Shown: piece after piece, positions 1 through 7,274 of the stretch
Numbering within the stretch: the stretch's first letter is position 1
Layout of the letters: each line of letters starts with the position of its first letter
From: Sphingomonadales bacterium
Lineage (GTDB): Bacteria; Pseudomonadota; Alphaproteobacteria; Sphingomonadales; Sphingomonadaceae
Length of the DNA: 19,315 bases
Direction of reading: 5' to 3'
Assembly (NCBI GenBank): GCA_018971065.1
Contig: JAGWVC010000075.1
Coordinates: 1 to 19,315, forward strand
Notes under the pieces: generated by a model
Told to the model about the DNA's origin: nothing
What the model saw: the letters and a program-made list of their open reading frames with translations, nothing else
Databases searched by the model: none
Translations under genes and position numbers: made by a program

Positions 1-117
1 GAATGCTGCTTCAGCAAACTCAAGCAATTCCGACGCGTCGCGACACGCTTCGAGAAAACTGCTCGAAATTACCTCGCCATCATCACACTCGCCGCAACAA
101 TCTTATGGCTCCGGTAA
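1..117 (+). CDS. IS5-family transposase, C-terminal 38 residues (partial)
   Basis: Frame 1 reads through from the window edge and ends at TAA (115-117). The 38 residues begin ECCFSKLKQFRRVATRFEKT and continue with a hydrophobic stretch ending ILWLR. This matches the end of IS5-type DDE transposases, in which a conserved Glu precedes an Arg/Cys-Phe-x-x-Leu-Lys-x-Phe-Arg-Arg-x-Ala-Thr-Arg block, so the first Glu is probably the third catalytic acidic residue. The rest of the gene lies to the left of the window. Nothing suggests that the fragment is broken, and it ends in the normal place for the family. Family assignment is fairly sure; the exact IS name cannot be given. Confidence 0.75.
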   Translation, partial: ECCFSKLKQFRRVATRFEKTARNYLAIITLAATILWLR

Positions 118-134
118 GTGTCCACACCACCTAG
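1..134 (+). mobile_element. 3' end of an IS5-family insertion sequence (partial)
   Basis: The window starts inside an insertion sequence. The first 117 bases encode a transposase C-terminus. After its stop codon comes a short tail (118-130) ending in GTCCACACCAC, then CTAG at 131-134. IS5-family elements usually end a few bases after the transposase stop, and several subgroups duplicate a short YTAR-type target such as CTAG, so the IS end is placed near 130-134. This boundary is inference because the other end and the second target copy lie outside the window. Confidence 0.6.
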
Positions 135-158
135 CCGGGATCGCTTGACGATCCCGGC
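134..158. other. Perfect 10-bp inverted repeat beside the IS end
   Basis: Bases 134-143 (GCCGGGATCG) pair perfectly with 149-158 (CGATCCCGGC) around a 5-base loop CTTGA. The stem starts on the last base of the CTAG next to the IS end. Neither strand has a T-run after the stem, so it is not a canonical rho-independent terminator. It could still stop or protect transcripts leaving the transposase gene, or be the terminator of an older gene beside which the IS landed. Confidence 0.5.
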
Positions 159-292
159 CCAAAAGGTGACTTCGTAAGTTCAATGTTGCCGCGACCAGCG
201 TCAACACTTTGTGGAGGGTAAGTCGGGCGCTAAGTGGTGCGGGTATAAACTGGTTTTGATGTCACCGTAATCTCGTCCCGCGACTCCGAACC
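159..292. other. Intergenic DNA with an IS-end-like sequence at 230-253
   Basis: I see no gene here. The segment 230-253 resembles the reverse complement of the IS end at 111-134 (16 of 24 positions, 11 of the first 13), as if it were the opposite terminal repeat of a related, decayed element starting next to a CTAA target. No transposase coding follows it; the stop codon of the DUF4236 gene begins at 293. A remnant IS end is possible but unproven. Confidence 0.3.
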
Positions 293-1384
293 TCAGGCGG
301 TGCGCTTTGGCATGATCTTGAAAGCGGTGGCTAAATGGGTTGAAAGGCCGCGGCGGGAAAACTCCAGAAGTTCGTTTACACCGCTGGCGCTGTGCAGGTG
401 CAGTGTCTCATATAGGCAAACCGGCAACCGGCGGTTGTTCTTGTAGCGACGATCCGGCCCGCCTTTCTTGTTCGGATGCTGCCACGTGTGGTCAATAACT
501 TCGGCATCACGCGGTACGGTGCCATCCTCGATGAAACGACTGTTTGCCCACTCAACCTTCAACTCGTGATAGGCGACCGAGCCGATTGCACTGCCATCTT
601 CGATCAGAGCCACATCCGGGAGAAAATAAATGGTTTTGCGTCCAATCCTTACTGCCGGTGGAGTGACGTTCGACTTGACAACGCCGGGCAACCGATAGCC
701 CAACGATGCCGACTTGCGTCGCACAAGGTGCGAGGCGCCCGCATTCCGCTTCCATGTCGTGAGACTTTGGACTGCGCCGCTTGCCTCTATGTGCCACTTG
801 CCTTGCGATGCAGCCAAGGCGTCAAAGGCATCCGTGACGGCCTTGAATGCTGCTTCCGCATCGCCATCCAGATCGTAGAACAACACCGCGCTACGCCGAA
901 ACGAATCGACCCACCGCCCTGCCGCCCACGCTGGCAGGGCGAGGAGTAGCAAGATCGAGGCATTGCCGCCGATGTTGGCGGCCGCAATCACACCGACAAT
1001 TCCAAACAGCCAGCCGAAGACAACAGACATTTTGGGTTGTTTTTGCTTTGCCCGAATTTCGTCAAGGACAGTTGAAAAGCCCTCGTCCTGCATGGACAAC
1101 ACGTTTCCTGATTCAATGGTTCGCATGTCCACACCATCGTCATGGAAAACCAGATCGAGCGGCTGGATTGCCGATGAGTGTTCTTGCGGCTGCCGCCTTG
1201 TTGTGCCGGAGCGACCAAGCGACGCCCGGTAATAAAGGCCGCCGCGTCCAGCGTGGATGTAGTGGCCACGTGGTCCAGTCCCAACCCTCAGTCCCTTGAC
1301 GCCCACCGACAGGCCGAGACCGCCTTTAGAAAAATTGAAGCGGAAAGGGCCGGCCTTCACTGATTTGCGGATATAAAATGGCAT
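293..1384 (-). CDS. DUF4236 domain membrane protein
   Basis: A 363-residue protein. Residues 1-54 match DUF4236: it opens MPFYIRKSVKAGPFRFNFS and continues with glycine-rich blocks (GLGLSVG, GTGPRGHYIHAGRGGLYY). DUF4236 is a short N-terminal domain of unknown function often attached to membrane or effector-like parts. About 119-137 and 142-158 are two hydrophobic segments, probably a transmembrane hairpin. Residues 160-363 form a soluble C-terminal region I do not recognise. I chose the ATG at 1384 because it gives the usual family N-terminus and has a purine-rich AGGGGTGGA upstream; a GTG three codons earlier (1393) is the alternative. GC content is near 57% in a sampled stretch, well below the later genes, and an IS end lies downstream, both suggesting acquisition. 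The biochemical function is unknown. Confidence 0.8.
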   Translation of the reverse strand: MPFYIRKSVKAGPFRFNFSKGGLGLSVGVKGLRVGTGPRGHYIHAGRGGLYYRASLGRSGTTRRQPQEHSSAIQPLDLVFHDDGVDMRTIESGNVLSMQDEGFSTVLDEIRAKQKQPKMSVVFGWLFGIVGVIAAANIGGNASILLLLALPAWAAGRWVDSFRRSAVLFYDLDGDAEAAFKAVTDAFDALAASQGKWHIEASGAVQSLTTWKRNAGASHLVRRKSASLGYRLPGVVKSNVTPPAVRIGRKTIYFLPDVALIEDGSAIGSVAYHELKVEWANSRFIEDGTVPRDAEVIDHTWQHPNKKGGPDRRYKNNRRLPVCLYETLHLHSASGVNELLEFSRRGLSTHLATAFKIMPKRTA

Positions 1385-1652
1385 ATATTCCACCCCTAAT
1401 GGCCGGCCTCTCTGCAGCGAATTACAGCGCTTTCGCTCGTAAGTATCTAAATTTCTTCACATTGCACAATTGGCGCATCGACCTCCACTCCTCACCAAAC
1501 GGCATTGCGACCTGCCCCACGGCGCCACCGTCTCCCCGCCATCTCTGCTGCTCGAAGCAAACCCGGCCCGATCTCGACAATCTGCCCCACCCTCGCCATT
1601 GCCCCCTGCCCCCGGCCCATGCCAACCTCCGGCAAACACCGGGAGAGACATC
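1385..1652. promoter_or_regulatory. Divergent intergenic region with an AT-rich island
   Basis: These 268 bases separate the minus-strand DUF4236 gene from the plus-strand DUF1214-like gene, so they should hold promoters for both. An AT-rich patch at about 1440-1475 is the only low-GC island and is the likely core promoter area for the DUF4236 gene; on that strand a weak TTGTGC, 16-base gap, GATACT pair can be read. From about 1490 the DNA becomes strongly C-rich on the plus strand, like the genes to the right. No clear promoter for the plus-strand gene was found. Confidence 0.3.
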
Positions 1653-2915
1653 ATGAAGAAACGCCTGCTTGCCCTGCTTGGCCTTGCCGCCGGCGGCTTC
1701 GCCCTCGCCCAGTCCAACGCCAGCGCGCAAACCGCTGCCCCGGCCGCCAACAGCGCCCCCGAAGTCCCCGGCTGGGCCGAATACGCCGAAGCCATCCGCA
1801 CCCTGCCCGCGCGTATGCTGGCCAGGCTGCCCGCATCGATGCAGGCCGATCCGCAGATCCGTCAGGAAGTCGCCCGCCTCGCGCTCGAATCGATCGCCTC
1901 GCAGTCGCTCGACGCGGTCGGCGGCGATGGCGACGCGCCGCGCTTCCTGCCCGCGATCGGGCAGGTGTTCAACGTCGGCCAGCCCAATGCCGATACCACT
2001 TACCGTTCCACCTGGATTACCCCCGGCGGCACCTACCGCATCACCGGCAAGCGCGGCAGTTTGCGCCTTTCGGTCATCGCGCAGGTCGTCCCCGGCAAGA
2101 ACGGCCGCTCGCACCTCGATCTTGCCACGCTGCCGGTGGACAAGGACGGCCGCTACTCGGTCCTCGTCGGCCCGGAAAAGCCCGCGGGCTACGACGGCGC
2201 GTTCTGGGCGCTGGAGCCGGGCGTCGTCCGCCTGATGCTGCGCATGGTCAGCGCCGACTGGGGCAAGGAAGCCGAACCCACCCTGGCGATCGAACGCGTG
2301 GACAAACCGGTGAACGCCCCGCGCACCCCCGCCGCCACGCTGGAAGGCCGCCTGCGCCGCCTGCCGAAGATGGTGGACATGATGGGCCTGATGTTCGTCG
2401 ATCACGTCGAGAAGCTGCGCGCCGACGGCTTCACCAACAAGCTCAAGGTATTCGACGTGCCCGAAGGCGCGCTGGCCGGCCAGTTCTACTACGAAGGGGC
2501 CTATGACCTGGCCGACGACGAAGCCCTCGTCATCGACTCCCCCGTCCCCGCCAAGTGCGAATACCGCTCGCTGATCCTGACGAACGAAATCTACGAGACC
2601 ATCGACTGGATCAACAACCATTCCAGCCTCAACGACACCCAGGCCGCGCCCGACAGCGACGGCCGCCTGCGCATCGTCATCTCGGCAAAAGACCCCGGTG
2701 TGAAGAACTGGATGGACACCAGCGGCTACAGCAAGGGCGCCGTCCAGGGCCGCTGGACCGGCTGCGACAGCCACCCGATCCCCGAGGTGAAAGTGGTCAA
2801 GCTGAAGGACCTGAAGAAGGTGCTGCCGAAGGACGTGGCGATGGTAACGCCCGCCCAGCGCGAGGAAATCCTGCGGGCGCGGCGCCGGGCACAGTTAGAG
2901 CGGCCGTTGTGGTGA
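1653..2915 (+). CDS. Secreted protein with DUF1214-like C-terminal region
   Basis: A 420-residue protein that begins with an Sec signal peptide (MKKR, hydrophobic LLALLGLAAGGFALA, probable cleavage after about residue 26), so it should act in the periplasm. The middle is unrecognised. At about 324-370 it carries a block with SSLN, D-x-DG and DPGVKNWMDT followed by a Gly-x-x-x-x-RW segment, typical of DUF1214-type proteins of sphingomonads and actinobacteria, where DPGV-x-NW-x-DT is the most constant part. The basic tail ending in RPLW is also seen in such proteins. Their biochemical role is not established; they are often found near catabolic genes. The ATG at 1653 follows GGGAGAGA at 1641-1648; longer in-frame readings upstream would lose the signal peptide. 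The gene stands alone between two lower-GC genes. DUF1214 membership is my recognition from motifs only. Confidence 0.75.
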   Translation: MKKRLLALLGLAAGGFALAQSNASAQTAAPAANSAPEVPGWAEYAEAIRTLPARMLARLPASMQADPQIRQEVARLALESIASQSLDAVGGDGDAPRFLPAIGQVFNVGQPNADTTYRSTWITPGGTYRITGKRGSLRLSVIAQVVPGKNGRSHLDLATLPVDKDGRYSVLVGPEKPAGYDGAFWALEPGVVRLMLRMVSADWGKEAEPTLAIERVDKPVNAPRTPAATLEGRLRRLPKMVDMMGLMFVDHVEKLRADGFTNKLKVFDVPEGALAGQFYYEGAYDLADDEALVIDSPVPAKCEYRSLILTNEIYETIDWINNHSSLNDTQAAPDSDGRLRIVISAKDPGVKNWMDTSGYSKGAVQGRWTGCDSHPIPEVKVVKLKDLKKVLPKDVAMVTPAQREEILRARRRAQLERPLW

Positions 2916-3048
2916 TCGAAACCACGGCGCCACACCGCTGATCCACGGCTCGCGCACACGATTTCCCCGGCGAAGCGATGGCGAAACGAACAAGCCCCCC
3001 CTTTGCGTTCCGTCATGGCCGGGTGGAGGGAAATCCCGGAGAACTGCC

Positions 3049-3507
3049 GTGAACGCGCACTTTGCCAAGCACAGCCAACGCTTGCCCACGCTGTTCCAGG
3101 AACTGATGGCCGGCCCCGAATATCCTTTGAAGGCCAGGGCCGAATGGCGCGGCATCAAGGCGATCTATGTGTTTTTCGAAAATGGGCGCGCCTGTCACGT
3201 GGGCCGTACCCGCAACTTGCGTCAACGGCTGGCGGGTCACGTCAGCAACAGCCACTTCTCGGCCACCTTCGCGTTCCGTCAGGCCCGCCTGTCAATGGGC
3301 ATCAACGTGACTTACCGCATGGGTGAAGGACGCAAGGCACTGATGCAGCGCCATGATTTTCAGGAAGAATTCGGCAGACAAAGGCGGCGGCTGTCTACGA
3401 TGACGCTGCGCTTCCTCGAAGTGGAAGACCCGATCGATCAATACCTGCTTGAGCTGTATGCGGCGCTGGAACTTGGTACATCGCTGGAGGAATTCGAGAC
3501 GAGTTAG
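3049..3507 (+). CDS. Small GIY-YIG nuclease family protein
   Basis: A 152-residue protein starting at GTG, with GGAGA six bases upstream. It carries a complete but divergent GIY-YIG core: the GIY-like strand is KAIYVFF (38-43), the YIG-like strand is HVGRT (50-54) with Gly52 and Arg53, then Asn56, Arg60 and His64 in a NLRQRLAGH helix. A candidate metal-binding Glu lies in QYLLELYAALEL near the C-terminus. The family cuts DNA through a single metal ion; members include homing endonucleases, UvrC and many small stand-alone proteins. No extra DNA-binding domain is visible, so its target is unknown; repair, defence or mobile-element roles are all possible. GC content is lower than in its neighbours (31/60 at 3121-3180), suggesting transfer. 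It converges on alaS with a 92-base gap. Confidence 0.8.
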   Translation: MNAHFAKHSQRLPTLFQELMAGPEYPLKARAEWRGIKAIYVFFENGRACHVGRTRNLRQRLAGHVSNSHFSATFAFRQARLSMGINVTYRMGEGRKALMQRHDFQEEFGRQRRRLSTMTLRFLEVEDPIDQYLLELYAALELGTSLEEFETS

Positions 3508-3556
3508 CAGGGCACAGGCAAAAAAGCCCTCAGCCGCCGCACCCGTTCAACCGCTA

Positions 3557-3600
3557 ACCCCGCCGCCGCGCCCGGCGGCACGCCACGCCAGTGTCGGGGT
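3557..3600. terminator. Possible hairpin between the convergent GIY-YIG and alaS genes
   Basis: An inner stem GCCGCC (3562-3567) pairs with GGCGGC (3574-3579), and alternatively an outer ACCCCG (3557-3562) pairs with CGGGGT (3595-3600), the latter touching the alaS stop codon. A run of six A at 3520-3525 reads as six T on the alaS strand but sits too far from these stems to make a textbook terminator. The placement between two convergent genes is the main support. Confidence 0.3.
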
Positions 3601-6248
3601 TACGCCCCCAGCACCGCCCGCGCCGCCGCGATCGCCGCACCGGCAGCAGCGCCGTCCGGCCCGCCGCCCTGCGCCATGTCGGGACGGCCGCCGCCGCCCT
3701 TGCCGCCCAGCGCTTCCACGCCGGCGCGCACCAGGTCCACCGCGCTGACGCGGCCGGTCAGGTCGTCGGTCACGGCGGCGGCGATGCTCGCCTTGCCCTC
3801 GTTCACCGCCACGATCACCGCCACGCCCGATCCCATCCGCGCCTTCGCCTGGTCCAGCAGCCCGCGCAGTTCCTTCGGGTCCAGCCCGTCCAGCACCTGG
3901 CCCGCGAACGTCACGCCGTTCACCACTTCGTCCGCCGCCTCGGCCTTGCCGCCGCCGCCGCCCAGAGCAATCGCCTTTTTCGCCTCGGCCAGTTCACGCT
4001 CCAGCTTGCGCCGCTCATCCAGCAGCGCCGCCACGCGCGCTTCCACATCCTCCGGCGTCGTCCGCAGCAGCCCGGCCGCCGATTTCAGCGCTTCCTCGCG
4101 CGCCACCAGCCACTGGCGCGCGCCTTCGCCGGTCAGTGCCTCGATCCGCCGCACCCCGCTGGAAACCGCGCTTTCCGAAACGATGCGAAACACGCCGATA
4201 TCGCCCGTCGCCCGCACATGCGTGCCGCCGCACAGCTCCACCGAATAGCTCTTGCCGCCATTCGCGCGCCCCATGCTCAGCACGCGCACCTCGTCGCCGT
4301 ACTTCTCGCCGAACAGCGCCATCGCCCCCGCCGCAATCGCGTCGTCGGGCGTCATCAGCCGCGTCGAAACCGCCTCGTTGGCGCGCACTTCGGCGTTCAC
4401 CTCGGCCTCGACGGCGGCAATGTCCTCCGCGCTCAGCGCCACCGGCTGCGCAAAGTCGAACCGCAACCGATCCGCCGCCACCATCGAACCCTTCTGGGTA
4501 ACATGCGCCCCCAGCCGGTTGCGCAGCGCCTGGTGCAGCAGGTGCGTGGCCGAGTGGTTCGCCCGGATCGCATCGCGCCGCGCCCCATCGATGTCCAGCT
4601 TCACGACATCGCCCACCTTGACGGCGCCCGCCGCCACCGTCGCCTGATGCGCGTGCAGCCGCCCCAGAGGCTTTGCCGTGTCGCTCACAACCAGCTTCAG
4701 CCCGTCAGCCCCGGTGATGACGCCCGCATCGCCCGATTGCCCGCCGCTTTCGCCATAGAACGGGGTCTGGTTGACGATCACCGCCACCGCCTCGCCCGCC
4801 CCGGCCGACTGAACTTCCTTGCCGTCCTTCACCAGCGCCACCACCTGCGCCTCGCCGGTGCTGGCGGTATAGCCGGTGAACTCGGTCGCGCCGACGCGTT
4901 CGGCAATGTCGAACCACACTTCGCTGTCGGCCGCCTGGCCGCTACCCTTCCACGCCGCGCGCGCCGCCGCCTTCTGCCGCGCCATCGCTTCGTCGAAGCC
5001 GGCCTTGTCCACGCTGATCGACCGCGCCCGCAGCGCATCCTCGGTCAGGTCATAGGGGAACCCATAGGTGTCATAGAGCTTGAACGCGGTCTCGCCCGGC
5101 AGTTCCCCGCCCTCGCCCAGATCGGCCGTCGCCTCGTCCAGCAGCTTCAGTCCGTTCGACAGCGTGCGTCGGAACTGCACTTCCTCGCGCTGCAGCGTTT
5201 CCTCGATCAGCGCCTGCGCCCGGCCCAGCTCGGGATAGGCCTGGCCCATTTCCGCCACCAGCGACGGCACCAGCCGGTGCATCAACGGCTCCTTCGCGCC
5301 CAGCAGGTGGGCATGACGCATCGCGCGGCGCATGATCCGCCGCAGCACATAACCGCGCCCCTCGTTGCTGGGCAGCACGCCGTCGGCCAGCAGGAAGCTG
5401 GTGGAGCGCAAGTGGTCGGCAATCACCCGGTGGCTGGCCTGGGTCTCGCCCTCGGCCTTCACCCCCGTCAGGCCCACGCTGGCGGCGATCAGCGCCTTGA
5501 ACGTGTCGGTGTCATAGTTGTCATGCTCACCCTGCATCACCGCCGCGATGCGTTCCAGCCCCATGCCGGTGTCGATGCTGGGCCGGGGCAGGTTACCGGT
5601 GATTTTCCCGGCGGTCTGCTCGAACTGCATGAACACCAGGTTCCAGATCTCGATGAAGCGGTCGCCGTCCTCGTCCGGCGATCCCGGCGGGCCGCCCCAG
5701 ATGTGTTCGCCGTGATCATAGAACACCTCCGAACACGGCCCGCACGGGCCATCGTCGCCCATCGCCCAGAAGTTGTCCTTGGTGGGGATGCGGATGATGC
5801 GGTCCTCGGGCAGGCCGGCGATCTTCTTCCACAGTTCGAACGCCTCGTCGTCGGTGTGATACACCGTCGCCAGCAGCTTGTCCTTCGGCAGGCCCCATTC
5901 GCGGGTCAGCAGCGTCCACGCATGAGTGATCGCCTGTTCCTTGAAGTAATCCCCGAACGAGAAATTGCCCAGCATCTCGAAGAAGGTGTGATGCCGCGCG
6001 GTATAGCCCACGTTGTCGAGGTCGTTGTGCTTGCCCCCGGCGCGCACGCACTTCTGCGAGCTGGTCGCGCGCGGTGTCTCGCGCGTTTCCAGCCCGGTGA
6101 ACACGTTCTTGAACGGCACCATGCCCGCATTGACGAACATCAGCGTCGGGTCGTTATACGGCACCAGCGGCGCCGATGGCACGATCTCGTGCCCGGCCTG
6201 GCCGAAATAGTCGAGGAACGAGCGGCGGATATCGTTGGTCGAAGTCAT
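3600..6248 (-). CDS. alaS: Alanyl-tRNA synthetase
   Basis: Charges tRNA-Ala with alanine in the cytoplasm and edits mischarged Ser/Gly-tRNA. The 882-residue length is normal (the E. coli enzyme has 876). The N-terminus [20 protein letters not shown] is typical, and the aminoacylation core contains [33 protein letters not shown] and [20 protein letters not shown]. The editing-domain zinc site is intact: His565 and His569 in HSATH, Cys673 and His677 in CGGTH. The C-Ala part ends with a glycine-rich segment ([16 protein letters not shown]) characteristic of the family. The ATG at 6248 gives the family N-terminus; a longer reading to 6320 would overlap the methyltransferase gene. It lies 47 bases downstream of that gene on the same strand, so the two may be co-transcribed. 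Confidence 0.98.
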   Translation of the reverse strand: MTSTNDIRRSFLDYFGQAGHEIVPSAPLVPYNDPTLMFVNAGMVPFKNVFTGLETRETPRATSSQKCVRAGGKHNDLDNVGYTARHHTFFEMLGNFSFGDYFKEQAITHAWTLLTREWGLPKDKLLATVYHTDDEAFELWKKIAGLPEDRIIRIPTKDNFWAMGDDGPCGPCSEVFYDHGEHIWGGPPGSPDEDGDRFIEIWNLVFMQFEQTAGKITGNLPRPSIDTGMGLERIAAVMQGEHDNYDTDTFKALIAASVGLTGVKAEGETQASHRVIADHLRSTSFLLADGVLPSNEGRGYVLRRIMRRAMRHAHLLGAKEPLMHRLVPSLVAEMGQAYPELGRAQALIEETLQREEVQFRRTLSNGLKLLDEATADLGEGGELPGETAFKLYDTYGFPYDLTEDALRARSISVDKAGFDEAMARQKAAARAAWKGSGQAADSEVWFDIAERVGATEFTGYTASTGEAQVVALVKDGKEVQSAGAGEAVAVIVNQTPFYGESGGQSGDAGVITGADGLKLVVSDTAKPLGRLHAHQATVAAGAVKVGDVVKLDIDGARRDAIRANHSATHLLHQALRNRLGAHVTQKGSMVAADRLRFDFAQPVALSAEDIAAVEAEVNAEVRANEAVSTRLMTPDDAIAAGAMALFGEKYGDEVRVLSMGRANGGKSYSVELCGGTHVRATGDIGVFRIVSESAVSSGVRRIEALTGEGARQWLVAREEALKSAAGLLRTTPEDVEARVAALLDERRKLERELAEAKKAIALGGGGGKAEAADEVVNGVTFAGQVLDGLDPKELRGLLDQAKARMGSGVAVIVAVNEGKASIAAAVTDDLTGRVSAVDLVRAGVEALGGKGGGGRPDMAQGGGPDGAAAGAAIAAARAVLGA

Positions 6249-6295
6249 GGTTTCCGCCGATAGGACACCATCGCCAGCCCGACAAGCCCGGGCAA

Positions 6296-7117
6296 TCACG
6301 CCTTGGCAGTAACGATCCACGCCGCTGCCGGAAATGCCAGCCGCCCATTGACGCAGTTGCCGGAAAGCCAGGCCTCGATCCGCTCCAGGATGCGCGCCCG
6401 GCCGTCCTCGTCGCTTTCGCGCAGCGCCCGCGCCGCCGGGCCGATCCGCGACAGGAACGACAGCGCGTCAGCCACCGCGTTCTCCCCCTCGCCCACCACG
6501 TAATCGTAATCCACCGCCGCCGGCGCCACCTCGCGCCAGCCGGCAGCGCCCAGCACGCGCTCGATCCGCGCCGGATCGCCGAACGCGAACGGCCCCGGCG
6601 CCTCGCCACCCGTTTGCGGCACCTCGGGAAAAGCCACCATCCGCGCCAGATCCCACGCCCAGGGGTTCAACGCCTCGGCCCGGAAGCACGAGAATACCAG
6701 TCCTGCCCCCGCCGCCGCATTCCCCCGCAACGCGGCAAATGCCGCCACCGGATCGTCGAAGAACATCACCCCGTGCCGCGACACCAGCAGGTCCGGCGCA
6801 AACCCGATCGCGTCGGCCCGCGCGGCATCGGCCAGCACGAACCGGCAGTTGGCCATGCCCGCCGCCCGCGCCTCGGCCACCGCCACCAGCTCGGCCGAAA
6901 TGTCCACGCCCAGCACCTGCGCATCCGGCCGCGCCCGCGCCACCGCCAGCGACAGTTCGCCGGCGCCGCAGCCCACATCCAGCACCCGTTCGCCGGGAAA
7001 TGCCGCGATCCGTTCCAGCAATCCCGGCGTCAACCCGGCAAAACTGCGATCGGTGCGCGCCGCCTCCGCCGCCCATGCCCGGCCCACTTCGGCCTCCCAC
7101 TGGATTCGTGTCGTCAT
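6296..7117 (-). CDS. Class I SAM-dependent methyltransferase
   Basis: A 273-residue soluble protein with a Rossmann-type methyltransferase fold. Motif I is VLDVGCGAG (45-53), the acidic residue closing strand 2 is Asp72 in LGVDIS, motif II is around [10 protein letters not shown] (93-102), and [15 protein letters not shown] (113-127) is a segment common in this subgroup of alphaproteobacterial enzymes. The substrate-binding C-terminal half gives no clue to the substrate; a small molecule is more likely than RNA because no RNA-binding part is visible. It is the first gene before alaS (47-base gap) and is divergent from the EF-G-like gene. A link to translation through these neighbours is only suggestive. 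Confidence 0.88.
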   Translation of the reverse strand: MTTRIQWEAEVGRAWAAEAARTDRSFAGLTPGLLERIAAFPGERVLDVGCGAGELSLAVARARPDAQVLGVDISAELVAVAEARAAGMANCRFVLADAARADAIGFAPDLLVSRHGVMFFDDPVAAFAALRGNAAAGAGLVFSCFRAEALNPWAWDLARMVAFPEVPQTGGEAPGPFAFGDPARIERVLGAAGWREVAPAAVDYDYVVGEGENAVADALSFLSRIGPAARALRESDEDGRARILERIEAWLSGNCVNGRLAFPAAAWIVTAKA

Positions 7118-7178
7118 CCCGCCAGCCTACCGCGCCGCACCGCTTGCAGCAAACCCAATGCGCGGTTGCAAAATACCC

Positions 7179-7194
7179 TTGCGACTCATCGCAA
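7179..7194. promoter_or_regulatory. Palindrome TTGCGA-N4-TCGCAA, possible operator
   Basis: A perfect 6-bp inverted repeat, TTGCGA (7179-7184) and TCGCAA (7189-7194) with spacer CTCA, lies in the 157-base gap between the divergent methyltransferase and EF-G-like genes. It is 80 bases before the EF-G-like start and 61 before the methyltransferase start, a fitting place for a dimeric regulator to act on both. No regulator gene is adjacent, so the binding protein is unknown. Confidence 0.35.
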
Positions 7195-7274
7195 ACAGGC
7201 AGACGCTTGCCACCCCCCACCTGCGCGCGTGACGCAGGACTTGCGCCAGGCGCGCCTCAACACAGGAGGCGTCG

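Noticed and set aside
1378..1656. A 92-codon plus-strand open frame between the first two genes
   Set aside because: It has no ribosome site, overlaps the next gene's start and DUF4236 start, and its product shows no family pattern.
1422..2774. A 450-codon minus-strand open frame opposite the DUF1214-like gene
   Set aside because: The plus-strand frame has a signal peptide, a ribosome site and family motifs; the antisense product is composition noise.
3520..3525. A six-base T-run on the alaS strand as part of a rho-independent terminator
   Set aside because: No stable stem lies directly before it on that strand; the nearest stems are more than 35 bases away.
3591..6263. An 890-codon open frame on the plus strand opposite alaS
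   Set aside because: It mirrors alaS and its translation is a His/Arg/Leu/Ala-rich composition with no recognisable domain, as expected for the antisense of a GC-rich gene.
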